Source of the DNA: Macrobrachium rosenbergii | Lineage: Eukaryota; Arthropoda; Malacostraca; Decapoda; Palaemonidae | Direction: 5' to 3' | Assembly (NCBI RefSeq): GCF_040412425.1 | Contig: NC_089744.1 | Span: 22,694,001-22,758,000 of the forward strand | Length of the DNA stretch: 64,000 nucleotides | Shown: positions 34,251 to 47,200 of the stretch, in pieces | How positions within the stretch are numbered: position 1 is the stretch's first letter | Layout of the letters: the number at the start of each line of letters is the position of its first letter | Made by a program: the position numbers and the translations under genes | Notes under the pieces: model-generated | What the model was told of the DNA's origin: nothing | What the model saw: only the letters and a program-made list of their open reading frames with translations | Databases searched by the model: none

Positions 34251-37200
34251 GTGGGCACCAAATGAGGTGGCAAACCTAGACCTAGACCTACTTGTAAGAT
34301 AACTATGAGGCAGGAGGCTGGAGATCGAGTGGAGGTTGTGGAATTACAAGCATAGAAAAGACCAGCGGGTAGAAGTTCACAGAGGCCCATGGCATTATTA
34401 CCATAAGCTTTTCCCACGAAAGGTAAAAGCTCCAGACTATGTAATCCTTCCAGTTCCCAGCAAGATATTTTAAGATGAGGTTTTGCAAACCACCACACCC
34501 TGTCCCAAGGATCTTCAAGGATCTTATATTGACAGGGTATGGCATATCTTGATGGTCACCTGACACAATCCCAGTGTTGCTTAATATCTCTGATTGGACA
34601 ACCACTTCCTTGATTGGATGACCAGTGGTATTCAGATGTGCTACTGCTAACTTAACCTACATTGACATTTAATTAAACTGAAAACCTATTAATTTGGGAA
34701 AAAAATATTATGTAATGAAGAACTGAAAAATAATTGAAATACAGTAGAGAGAAAATAACCGTAAGAAAATTATTGCACATTCCAGAGAGAGAGAAGGACC
34801 AGCTCCCTATTCAAACAGCCAGACATTAATATTTAATTCAAATACTGTACTGTAAAAGTAATATCGAGATAGAGTTGGCAAAATTGACTGTTCTAAGTTT
34901 TGTGTTTTCTTAATGAGCTCTCTGTAAAAGAGGATGTGCTGTTTTCGGTTAAGAGTTTAGAAAGTTAGAAAGAGATATAAAATTTTTTTTATAATTTCTT
35001 GACATTTGTATTTGCTAAAGTAAAGTCACACAATTTTGCAAAGAAAGTTCTTTAACCACTGAATAAACTGAACTAGAAATATACTTAAATCTGCTTAGCA
35101 ATATTTTTTATATTGTGTTCTTGAGGTAAATTTTCTCCTGTTCTTTTTTATCCTGAAATAATATATAGTGTTCATCTGCGTTACTGTGCTTGTAAAATGA
35201 AGAAGCCAGTTCAAACACTTTGCCACAGAGAGAGAGAGAGTACCTGCCTGTCAATCGTTCCTCTGCAGTCGACTGGGAAAGCCAAAAAATATGTCGTGTT
35301 AGCCTTTTGAGAAATAAAAATGATATGGAGTTCAGAATTGGGTAAAATTAAAATTGATTAATTTCATTTTTAAAGAGCTGTCTTTTAAAAAATGTGCAAT
35401 TTTAGGTTAAGGAATAAGAAAGTTTGAAAAATAAAGAAATTTTTTATGATTGCCTTTCATGTTTACGGACATGCAGTCACACTTTTAAGCATAGGATAAA
35501 CTGATAACATCAGATTTGCTCAACTATGCTTAGCAGGTAAAATGGTATTACATGTATCTAAAAGGTAAATATTTTACCATTTTTAGCACTTTGGCATTAC
35601 AACCGAGTCAGTGGATGCTGTCTGCGTCAGTGTGTTTCATTTATCCACTGCGTAGCCTAGTTCAGAGGTTGAAATAAACAATTTGGCATTATCACTTCCT
35701 TATTCTTATTAACAGTTTGATTAGTATAATTATTTTCTAGGCTTCGATAAAAGTTTATTATGCACATTCATCTTTATTTCTTAAAGTTGACAAGAAACAA
35801 CAGAATAGAGGAGGAGAGAGAGATTGATGTGTTCAGGCATTGAAGGGTGTATTAAGTAAAATATGCGTTAATGCCACTTATTTTCTACTGCTGTGCTTCA
35901 TTGTTCGTACTTCTGTGGATTTTATGAGCTTTATTGAGTTCTTGTGTGTTCGAATTGGCTGCCTCTCTGTTGGTGCTTTTGTCTAGCCACTGTGTTCTTG
36001 CAGATTAGATTAATTAGATAGTATTATTATTTCTTTATTTCCTTATTATGTTTTCTTAATATTATGTTACATTATTTATTTTAAAGTTTTCATAGAAGTT
36101 TATTTTGTATATCTGTTTGGTTCTTAGTGTATACCACACTTTATAGAGTTGAGGCTTCTTATTTTCGTAATAGCAGTGATAATGAAAAAATAACGAATGA
36201 TAATAATAGTAATAATGATAGTTATTATCATTATTATTTTTATTATAATAAATGCGATAAATTTAAACATATCAAACACCTTTAACATTTTATTCCAGTA
36301 ATATTTTTACTCTTTGAGTCACTTGCAGACCTGAAAGATTCATAGACCCTTGAGTGTTTGTAATAAACATAGGGAATTTAAACTTATATGAAGATACACA
36401 AACAAGTACGAAAAACAAAGTTGAAAAAATAAAATGTGTAAAAGGGAAAGCATTGGGAAAAAACAAGAGAAACTAAAAAGATATTTTTAGTGAAAATGAG
36501 GCACGATCAGTATCAATTCTACTGTCCATACTGCTCCAACACTTTACTTCAAGAAGGATTGGCTTTCAACTAACTATCACAGTTTTCTAAACAACGTCTC
36601 TCATTGAAAAGTTCTTTCAATTGTGGGCAATGCACCACTTTCTCCCCCACGTGGAGCAGTGGAAGCACATAAATTCACTTCTGTCACCTTGCAACCTTAG
36701 TCATTGTTACTATAGTTAGGTCATGGTCAGGCCAGGCCAGTTCTGGAGGCTCGTATTACAAATCAAAAGTTATGACCTATAAAAATTTACGCAATATGCC
36801 TAGACTTACAAGACAGACAGAATGTGGTTTTTTTTTTTTATCTAAAAGGGTCTAATTTTGAAGGTTTTCTCTTTTAAGGGCCTTTGACAAGAAGAAAAGG
36901 GGAAATACATGATTTTCAGTAAGTACTTTATTGGTCTGAAGGTGTAATCAAAATAGTTTTTCATATTTTACTCATGTAGGGGCAGTGAGAGTGCATTTGA
37001 AGTTTTGCAAGTTGAAGGGAATGAAAAATAAAGGACTGAAAAATAGGTATTTGGGCCTAAAGTTAATATGCATGGTGTCCTTATTCCTTAAATAATTTTT
37101 ATTATATCCTGAGAAATAAAAATTTTCCTTCCTAAACCGGCCTCCCCCCCATTCCCCTTAGGGTTTGATGACCACTTTTGAAAAATGAATTTTCGATCTT

Positions 37201-38600
37201 ATGATTGTATTCTATGATTGTATTCTACACCTTTTTTTCTCAGACAAAATAGCACCACAACTGTAATGACGTAAGATAGTTAACTCTGCTTTCAATTCTA
37301 CTGTTCTGTGTCATGACTTGAAATGCAAGCCATCTCAACTGAGAAACTAATTTCAAACCTTTGTTCTCTTTGCTAGATTTAAGCTGTTATTTTCTCTTCA
37401 TAATTATCAGTTTGAAGATTGGACTTCATAGCTCCCTGGCTGCTTAACGCCATCCTTCTTTTATGTGTCACTTTTCGAACGGTTTGGGAGGTTTGTGTAA
37501 TATAGTTTTTCAAGTCTTCCTTTTTGCTGAAGCTCTCTTGCCTTTTTGTTGTCGTTATCATAACTCCTCTATTTCCAGTTTCTCTCATCAGTTTGTGTAT
37601 TGGATACAGCCTTTTATAGTTATGTTAAATATTTACAGTTGTTAGATGAGTATATATACAAAAAACCTTCCCCTCCTATTTGCTGATTTGGTACTGATAG
37701 GACATTCGTTGCATAATGCCATCGCGTGAATCACAAGATTTATTTACTTTATCAAATCTGATACCTATATATGTCTTTAGTGAGCTAACATTAAATTAGA
37801 GCAAGATGAAATTGTGGAAACTAAATGATGAAAGTTGATTATCTAGAATATATTGTGCTCCTGGTTATGTCCTTAATAAAGGCACACGTTTGATTGCCAC
37901 TAAAGATACATTGTAATACATTATACTGTTTTGTGACTGTGCATTTACTATGTTTCAAAGTGCTGTGGTGTTTTTTTGGTACAACACATGGACTAGCATA
38001 GTAAATGTTTGACAGTTGGGGTCAGGCATCATGGTCATAACTCAGTGAACTTGTGAAAAGGTCTCATTTCTATGTATGCTTTCTGCTTATAAGTTACTTG
38101 CATGTTTTTTATATGGTAATTATTTCATGTTTTTCTCTCATCAGCATCAGTAGGTGCCATAGGTATTGCTAAAGCATAAATAGAGTAAAAAATATTTTGA
38201 GTTTCCGTATAGTAATTCATGAAGGCTGTGTAGAAATCTCACGTTTTTGTACTAACACGTTCAGAGGGATGTCAGAAAGGGCTAAATTTTATGTGAAGGT
38301 CAATGTTTTATGCATAGCATATGCTAGCCTGCCCCAAAACTTTAGCTTGACTTTGCTGTTTACTTATTCCTCTGTGCAAACATACATTAAGTCAGTAAAA
38401 CTTATAGGATCCACAGAAGCCAAAAAAAATATCCTCGTAGCACTAGGTATACAAAAGTCTTATGAACATATTTACTGGAAATACTTTGCAAAATCTTGTA
38501 ACTTCTGTGTTCAGTTTTTGATCAAGACTATCATACACAAACAGTGCATAAAGTATTCACAGAGGACTGCAAAGGAAACTTATTACGTATTAAACAGTAT
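34251..38600. other. AT-rich noncoding DNA, no gene recognised
   Basis: Downstream of CRTC. It contains short GA runs (35228-35241), several AATAAA sequences, and AT-rich trinucleotide stretches around 36190-36250. The minus-strand open frames at 34190-34605 have no recognised domain. The 136-codon open frame at 38197-38607 is the longest unexplained one; it has no recognised motif and AT-driven composition. Confidence 0.45.
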
Positions 38601-39375
38601 TCAGTGATGAATAAAAAAAAAAAAGAGAGAGCAAAACATAAACAAGTCTGTGTTTGTCAAAATGTTGAAGGTTTTTCGTTCAGCAAACGATGCCAGGTTC
38701 TGTCATATATCCTCCTGTATAAATCTGCCCTTCCACACTTGAAACTGTGGCACCTGATCTTCACTTTTGTGGATGTGGGTTCTATTGGGCACCTTTTTCC
38801 AAAAGAGTAGTTAAATTTAAAAATGTGCTCAAGATGGGAACCTCTCTCCTTAGACATTTTCTTCAACTCTGCCAGAAATGTTGCAGCAGCTTCCTCATTA
38901 GCAGATGTAGTCTCTCTAGGAACTTAGCTTCTAATTATACTCATTTCTGAACCATTTCAACCATTTCTGTCTTGTTATAAATGGCTTGGTTCCCCCCCCC
39001 CCCTGTTCCACACTTTTGAAAGTCCTCATAAAGACTTCGGTCCTTTTACCATATCACCTTACCATCTTGTTGTCTATTTCTAATCCATATCTTTCACCCT
39101 TTTCCACCTTCATTAAAGCCTTTTTAAACACAGTTGATAATTTTCCAGCCTTTGGTGCAACAGCCAAGGTAGCACAAAGTTTCATTTTTTATGCTCTAGC
39201 ACTTCATGAATCAAAGACTCGTGTTTAACTTACTGCCTGGCAATCACTGTATTCGCTTTCCATTTTCAATCATAAAGAGAAATATTTTTTAACCAAGAGA
39301 AAGCTAGATGCTTTTCCATCAGCTTAGAAGCACCATCATTACCAGAACTCATACTTTTGGGACTACAGCAAGGTA
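38600..39375 (-). pseudogene. pogo/Tigger-like transposase pseudogene
   Basis: The minus strand gives, from the N-terminal side, SSGNDGASKLMEKHLAF (about 39355-39300), then VAPKAGKLSTVFKKALMKVE (about 39165-39105). These are followed by NEEAAATFLAELKK (about 38910-38868) and FWKKVPNRTHIHKSED (about 38810-38765), and finally GYMTEPGIV (about 38715). They follow the order in Tigger/jerky proteins: an HTH N-terminus, 'K..VV..KALVKME.AL', 'A..EAA..F..EL', 'ETGLFWK..P.RTYI.K.E', 'GH..KPG.VY'. Frames shift several times and stops interrupt. The first catalytic Asp context ('FNADETGL') is degraded. The C-terminal half of the catalytic domain was not found. Confidence 0.65.
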
Positions 39376-42300
39376 GGGCTTTTGAGTGCAAAGACACTAA
39401 TAAACAGGAGGAACAAAAATACAAACAGTGAGAACACTCGAGCAGATTATGCACCTTTGGAAATGGGCTTGCTTGGGTTTGGGAAACAATTTTAATCATA
39501 TTACATCATATACTTGCTTATCAGGCAGGTGGCAACTTCTGAAGCAATCAATCTTATGGAAAACTCCATTTGGATTTTTTCCATAGTCAGCAGATCTTGG
39601 GCACGTGTAAAGGGGGCTACTCTATATACCCACATTGTTTTGTGTGTGTGTGTGTGTGTATGTTGTACAGGGATATACACAAAGGAATCCTAATTGTCTT
39701 CGGTTGGGCTACTGGAAAAATTCTCTAAAGTTATAATTTTATAATCAGCTGTGATATTGCTGTTACATCTTTGCCTGTTGTTGTCTTTTCCCCTCTAACG
39801 TTTGATAGCAATTAGGCATTTCCTCTTTGCAGTAAACTTTGCCGTAGTTTTATCAATAGAAGAGTCTTCTGCTGCCCAATGATATAGCTTTGTCATCTTC
39901 CCACCCTAATTTTTGGCAAATTAGTTATAAGACACTGGAGTTCTTTTAATTGTTCACCAACCATACTTGTTCCTGTACAGTAACCTGTCCGGCAGTCGTG
40001 AGCACCTGTTTAGCAGCCGTTAATGCATAGTTTATTTTGTTATTAGCTCTTCAACTTCCTTGAAATTATTTGCCAAATGCTGTCTTAGTTTGATATTCCT
40101 GCAGTCTTATGTGTCTGGATGTCAGATTTTGTAGTGTTTTATCTGCTGTGTTGACAATTCAATGTAAACCTAAAATGATTAGATATAAATAGAGTGATCT
40201 CATCAACACCTCAAGGCTTTCAAAGGTATATTATTTCAGTTTCTGAGCAGTGACAGGAAGAGTTTTGAGTGTGATTTTTCAGATGAGTAAATAATTTTTT
40301 TCACTTGATTCTGAATTATTGGTCTGGGGACGTGAAGCACGTACAGTAGACAATTATGGTCTTGAGTATGCATAGCTATTCCAGTTCAGGTGAATGACTC
40401 ACAGGGTGTCCATTCTTATTATTTCATGTGGTTTCATTTTACATAGCAAGGAAAACTGGCTTTTGTTACTTTTTCAGTTTTATTCTGTTATAAGCGTTCA
40501 TTTAATGTGTATATGAGAGAGAGAGAGAGATATTTTTCCTGTAACTTGGTTTTTAAGCATAGCAACATTCTATACAGTGAGGAAAGTGATGTTGTTTAAA
40601 TGTTTAACCATATAATATATATTGAAATGGGGTTGTTTTTGTATTGTCAATTGTTACAAATTTTATTTTAAGTGTCACATTCATTATATTTAGATATGAA
40701 AAAAAAAATTATATAACTATATTTAAACGAGGTACCACTATTCACTGAGTACGTTTGTGCGTGTTTGTGTTTGTTTTGTGTTATGTTAAACCAGTCCCAC
40801 AAGGATTCTAAACGCTTTGGGAAAAAAACAGTTATTTTGAATGTCCTTTGTGATGTTAATCCTTGATGTTGGTAATTAAGTGACCTCCATATTCTAGGTT
40901 TTTGGGCAAAAGAACACAAACACAAGAACATGATTTTTTTTATACAGTATAGTTATTACAGTGGAGGTGTTTACAAGAAAAGTGTACATATATATTATAT
41001 ATATATATATATATTTTGTTGATGTAAAATATAAAAGTATCATCAAGTATAATGACCTATAGTTCTTTTTCTCATCATGACTAGTATTCTGTAATGATGC
41101 CTTGATTTGATGGAATTTATGCTTTCTCCAAATGCAGTTCATAGATAATACTGTTTTATAGTTTTAGAGAACCTGGTTCAAAAAAGTAAATTTTGTAGTA
41201 TATTCACAAATTTCTTCCATGAAACTTTAGTTAACCAAGTGCTGTATTATGTAAAAGTTATGCATTGCCTTATGTTCTGTTAAGTTGCTCAACTTTGAGA
41301 CCTTTTTCTCCTGTGATTTTATTAACGGAAACTTAATCTCTCTGATGTTATCATCAGTGATGTTTTTGCAGAAGTATTACGAAATTGTTGCCCTTTAATC
41401 CTTGGAACGTGATGCGTGCATTCAGAAACATAGTCACTCGAAAATCTCATTTCAGAGGGATTAGGTTACAGTAATTAGAGGTATAATCTTTAAACACATT
41501 CTGTGTTTTTTTTTTTTTTTTTTTTTGTAGATGCCCTTGGCTGTCGTGATTACCTCATTCATTGAGTTAGTGTTCCTGTGATCGATTTTCCATTGTCTTT
41601 TTTTATTTTTGGAAATTATTAAAATTTTGCTTTTTCTTCACAAACAGAACTTAGCAATATATATGTATATGTTTTCAGCAAAAGTTGAAATAGCTTATTA
41701 TGACTGCTTTTGAAAATTTATTGATTTACATCATTTTCTTGAATTGTGCTTTGTTAGTGTAAAAGTAATTTCAGAAGGTCATCCCAGATTATCTTAATTC
41801 ACTATACTGTAATTTGACTTTTTTTTTTTTAATTACAGTTGTTTGATTGCTGATGAGCTCATATTTAAAAAGACATATTGTGGTAAGGGTGAAAATGAGT
41901 GTCCAACTCAGCCTACACTTGTATGATTGTTTCATGTTTGTGTAATTTTTCAAGAGATTTGACTGTAAAACACTATATTTTTCTCACTCAGAAAGTCTGG
42001 AACACCTTCCGATAAACATTTTGTTTTGATGTGCCATGATTTATTCCTTGTGAATATTGATTACCTGTTTTAGGAATGGACCTTGTGCATCAACTTATAC
42101 CATTTTCCTTTCTTATTTGGTTTTTCTGGTGTTTCATTTGTGAAAGCTGGTACACACGGGAAACAAATCTAATATGAAGTGAACTGTTGAAAATTTGAAC
42201 GCTACTATATACAGTTAATCTCAGGCACAAATCCCATGAAGAAAAAATTTTGTCAGAATCCTTCAATACTTGACAGTTTATCCAGTCATCAAAGCTTTTG

Positions 42301-43460
42301 AAAAGTTGTAATTTACTCAGTAAAGAAGTGGTTTATTTTGCAGGGGCTAAACCCTCTGAGGAATCTCTGTGACGGTAAGAATGTCCTGCCCAGTGGTAAT
42401 ATCAGACTACGTAGTAGTAATCTTAATAGTACTGTTTAACCTCTAACTGCGTAACATTAGGACTCGTCGTGACATAAAAAATTTTAAGTGACTCCTAGGA
42501 TTTTTTTATGTACATGTATGTCTTTGTTATTGTAATTGATACCTACCATAATCAACCTGATATCTTAGTTGAAGTTCATGATTCGGATGTACATGAATGG
42601 ATAAATTAGAATTCTTATGAATATATATTGTGCATACATAGATTCTCTTATTTTGTTTGTTAGAAATTTGTAGGGTTTTGGGTAAATTTCTACTGATTAA
42701 CTGTAGTATAAATCTTTGTTAGAATTGCAAATTATTTTTCTAAATGATAGTTTTTAATTGTTTCGATATTATCCCCAACTCTTGTATATCTTACATCTTT
42801 ATTTCCTTATGAAGCTCATCGTATATACAGTAGATGGCAATTTCTTGTGCCCATTTTGTTTATTTTGCCACTTCAGCTGAAGGAAGCAAATGTGAATCTT
42901 CTCACCTCGTAGTAGAATATTTTGCAGTTGTGTGGAACATCACCCAAACGTTTCTGAACCCAGCACTGTGCAGACAGTACTTCATGGGTTAACATTTCTT
43001 TATTCTTGTGGTACATGTGTCTGTTTTAGGATGCATTCCAGGGGTATATTTTCAAAATGATTGTGACATTGTACGAGTGTGGACGCTGTGTGTAGCCCCT
43101 TGAAAGTAGCTTTATGATTAGTTTTAGCCTCAGGATAAGATCCTAATCTCTTCATTGAACTACGTACAGCACATGAATGTACTGTTGTTTTCTCTTTATA
43201 TGAGTTATGTTACAAGTGTTTGTCAAGTCCTTGCATCATTACTTTGATGTGTGAATGTTAATTTTGTACTGGATAACATTCATGTCAGCTCTTTGGTAAA
43301 TAAACGTATATTGTTGATCTCTCGTGACTTGCTTTCATTGTAAGAACATTTAATCTTAAGTAAAATGGTACAAGGCCTGTTTTTAGAAATGGCAAGGTTC
43401 ACTACATTCAAAATATCAAAAGATAGGTTTTGAAATGAAATCATTATTACAATGCCAGCA
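39376..43460. other. AT-rich noncoding DNA, no gene recognised
   Basis: Contains short (GT)n at 39643-39658, (GA)n at 40515-40530, an alternating AT run at 40985-41014 and a poly-T of about 19 at 41508-41526. A strong poly(A) signal context occurs at 43299-43304. Confidence 0.45.
43299..43304 (+). terminator. Candidate poly(A) signal AATAAA
   Basis: AATAAA is followed about 10-35 bases later by a T/G-rich stretch (TATTGTTGATCTC, TGACTTGCTTTC), the usual arrangement of cleavage signals. It could be a distal CRTC end or an unrelated match in AT-rich DNA. Confidence 0.3.
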
Positions 43461-43743
43461 CAGGCAGCCCCCGCTTACCGGCAGCATTGGTTAACACGTT
43501 TCGGTGTTACCGTTCTTGGCTAGTGACGTTGTTAAACAGATTTTTGGCGCCAGTAAGTGGTTTATCAGCGTTGGTAAGCGGTGTATCGGCGTTGGGAAAT
43601 GTTGTATCTCCGCCGATAACTGGTTAACAGCGCCGTTAAGCAGTTCACCAGTGCTATCATTGCTGAATTTTGGTTATCGGCGATTTTCGGTTAGCAGCGC
43701 TCGGTCAGGAATGGAACTCTTGCCATTAACCGGGGACTGCCTG
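43461..43743 (+). mobile_element. 283 bp CAGGC-type MITE, complete
   Basis: The left end is CAGGCAGCCCCCGCTTACCG. The right end read in reverse is CAGGCAGTCCCCGGTTAATG. The interior is GC-richer than its surroundings and is made of short repeated words such as GGTAAGCG, TTATCGGCG and GGTTAACAGCG. The termini resemble those of Tigger-type elements. No clear TA target duplication is seen here, but the sister copy at 15865 is preceded by TA. No transposase is encoded; open frames over it are by chance. Confidence 0.75.
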
Positions 43744-44170
43744 ATATTGCTAATTCACATCTGGATTGCTGGTGTAAAGGGCTCATTTTCTCCAACCAAA
43801 GAACTATTATACTCTCATGAGTTTAGATTGGTAGTTGAGTGGTCTAGTTAAACTATTAATGAAAATGATATTGCACTTTAGAAAAAGAAGTGACTTTTCT
43901 CTTATCATTTGAAATAGAAAGATGGAAGTCAAGGGTTCCCTGTGAAATGGAAAGGACATAACTCGCTCAGATATGTTTGCAACTATAATTTGTGCATATA
44001 CTGTCTTAGGTTTTGTCACCATGTGCTATTTGTCCATTTTAGAGGGATTAGCTCTCTTAAGGGGGTCATCCAGTCCACAGCAAAGCTCTGTAAGGATGAG
44101 GGTGCTGTCCCCATGCCTTCGTCATGTTCCCATCTGGAGCTGTGAATCTGGTACCCATTCACAACTTGGT

Positions 44171-44252
44171 TGACTGGTGGGTTGCAGGCTAAGATTGAAC
44201 CATGAACCTTTCAGTTGCAGGCAAAGTGCTCTACCACATTAATTTGTTTCCC
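44171..44252 (-). mobile_element. tRNA-derived SINE head
   Basis: On the minus strand the sequence has an A-box-like 'TGTGGTAGAGCACTTTGCC' and, 30 bases on, a B-box-like 'GGTTCATGGTTCAATCTT', the spacing of an internal RNA polymerase III promoter. The acceptor stem does not pair well, so a functional tRNA is unlikely. The SINE body may continue on the minus strand to about 43950, as the 'GGATGACCCCCTTAAG' region is unlike the surrounding AT-rich DNA. The 3' tail is not defined. Confidence 0.55.
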
Positions 44253-47200
44253 CTGATTGTGATTTACACCCTCCCCTCCTGTACTATACACAAAATTTCC
44301 ACAACTTTATCCGTGCCATACAACTACAGAGACTGCTCATCAGTTGTAGGTTGAACCCCCAACAAACACACTGCACCACTCGCCTCTATCTTGCATATGC
44401 TTTTAAATTTCCTGGGTACGAAAGCACATAGTATTTTTCGTATAATATTTTTTCATGGCTGAACCATGTCCAGACACTCATATCCAGCCTTTTACTGTCT
44501 TATGATTTTTATTTATATAATATTCACATGTCACTTCCATAAAGGAGAGTTGACTCAACAGTCCCTTCTCACATTCCAACTTTGGGTTCCAGAGATATGT
44601 AAGACCTTCTTCCAGTCTTTTGAACACTCTTTCTAACTTTCTTGCATTGCATGTTCGATGACTGACCACTCCTCTCTTTGTACCATCATCAGTTATATTT
44701 ACTCCAAAGTATGAAGTGAGAAATTTTAAATTGTCAAATGTGGGGCATACATGCCATTGGTGCCAATAGTTTGTGGGTACATCATAGATCTAAGATTGAA
44801 AGACAGTATGGATGCTTTTTGTTTTGAAATCTTTTGAATCTTTACAATATTAGAACCATTTTGTATGCGTTATTATAATGATCTTACATAGAAATGAAAA
44901 TTAATTTTGCAATTTTCCTTAACCGATAACTTGCTAGACAACTTGAAAAACTAAACTATGTGTTCTTAGAATGAGTAACCATAATACGAGTTATGAGGTA
45001 AAGACAATCTTTAAAATGTATAGTACAAATGTAGACAAAGTGCCAATTCCTTATTTTGCTTATATATGTCACCTTTTTGGTCAAAGAGAATACTCCTAGG
45101 TTAATTTTTTTTATAAGTACATCTTTGTGTTGCTAGCTTGCTTGAATAATTTTTTATGTTTGTTTTATTGACCAGCCCATGATATATCCCTGTATCCTAA
45201 ACCCACTTGCTTTGTCCATTATCAGTAAATTACTCTGAGATGACTAGTGTTGTAATTAAGGATTAGATCAGAAGTGTTGATGGCTTGGTCTCTTAAGACG
45301 TGAGAATCTTGCTTGAATTATTTTTACTGTGTATGTTGAAAAAAAAGAGAGAGAGAGAGAGAGACTTCAGCTGCTAACTTTTTAGTGTTTGTTCCTCCAT
45401 GATTACAAAGTAAGCTGGTAAAGACAAACCTGTCAGGGTAAAATTTCCATGTTCTTTAGGTTTTTTCAACTGTAGTAGATCCTTGGTAGGAGCAACAGGT
45501 TTTCATGGATTCTGATAGCTGGATAGTCTTATTAGATTGACTGCCATTTTAAAGTAGACTGATAATTACTGTTCATTGCTCTGTAAATTAGCTTTTCGTT
45601 TATCACACTTACATATACTTTGTAGACATAAAAAACTGAAAATACTTGAATAGATTACGCTGTGGATTTCAATGGCAAATTTTTAGAATATATCCAGTGC
45701 TTGTAAAGTAGAACGGCTTGTTAAGCGCAGTTTGCATCAAAATTGAGACAAAGGCTTGAATGTACCATAGATACAGTGACCTTAGAGAGTTGTTTGAATG
45801 CTGATGGTGTTCTTTTTGAACTGCCTGATACAGTAATATTCTCACGTTGAGTTTGACAGGAATTGGGTTGTGGATATCTATGGGTGTGTTGACCTGACTA
45901 ATGATGATGACAACGGAAATATAAGAATGATATGAGAGATCGGTTTTGTTACAAAAGTAAAGTAGTGAAGGTTGATATTTTTTAATTGCATGAAGTCATT
46001 TGTGAATGTTATTAATGAGAAATCTAATGATGTTTTTTAGTTATACTGCCTTGGTAAGATTTTAAGAATGCAATGGTTGTAGGGGCCTTTAAACACAAAC
46101 ACACACACACACATTATAGCTAAGGTTGTAACTGTGTTTTTTGTTCTAAAGTTGAATGTTTTGTAGCAGTTGTGAATATGTTTGACTGGTGTATCAGAAC
46201 ACAGATTAGTTTTATCAGATTCATTGTTTTAATACAAAAGCAACTTGTACCAGTACCATAAAGTTTCACCTTTTTCCTCTAGATATAGTCCCTTCTTTTA
46301 TAGGATTCATTTAGGATTGTATATGCCTTAGAGTTCTGAAAAAGATGTGTGCAGAGGAAATTGTGGCTTTCCACAATGCAAAATATGCCCTCTAGGTATT
46401 GCTAATTGTCTCTTTATGCCTGTTTACATATTTTAAGTAGTTCTGGCTTTTAATTTTTTGGGTTGAAATTTTGATTGATTGTCTTCTTTGACTGGCATCA
46501 CATCGCAAGTCATAAATACCATTAGGGTGTAGTATTCAAGAGATTTGGGCCAAAGTTTACTAGTAGTATTGAGGTTATTTCTAAGGGTACATTGTACCTT
46601 TACAAAGTAGCCTATGTCTTACATCATTCTTCCATTGCTCTGTCTTTAGTTTTTCATTTGAGGTTATGCAGTATCTACATAAGAGCACTTTCAAGATGGT
46701 CAAGTGTTTGCATAATGCTCGGTCATTAATGAGCTAATTCAACAATCAAATCAAATACTGTAGGGTAGAATGTTGAACTTTTTTTATTTTACTGTATTTG
46801 TAAATGTCCTCCATTAAATTAGTTGAAATTGTCACTTTCCCTTTACAATAATGGGGTTATTACTTTCCAAAAGTGAAAGCCTTGTATTTAAATTTCCAAA
46901 AGTGAAACCCGTGTATTTAAATTTCATTGCCATTGTATTATCTTTGTTCATCACTGTTATTGTTCCCCCCACCCCACCCCCCTTGCACGTCAACCCACCT
47001 CTCTCACGTGGTCAAATGAAAGTCTCACATCAGGCAGTGAAAACACAATTTACCGTAATTGGTTTTAGAATAATAACAATCAGCATTTTATTTGCTAGTC
47101 TATACATTGCTGAAGTGAAGCAAGTTTGATATGGACTGTATCACGACAAAAGTTTAATTTAACTGAGAAAAACTTAATTCAGTTAGGTAACAATTATTAT

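Noticed and set aside
38197..38607. 136-codon open frame on the plus strand
   Set aside because: No recognised domain, AT-driven residue composition, no splice or promoter context, and it lies next to a transposase relic. A chance frame is more likely, though I cannot exclude a lineage-specific gene.
44171..44252. A functional tRNA gene on the minus strand
   Set aside because: A- and B-box-like words are present, but stems do not pair well and there is no clear acceptor stem, so a SINE head fits better.
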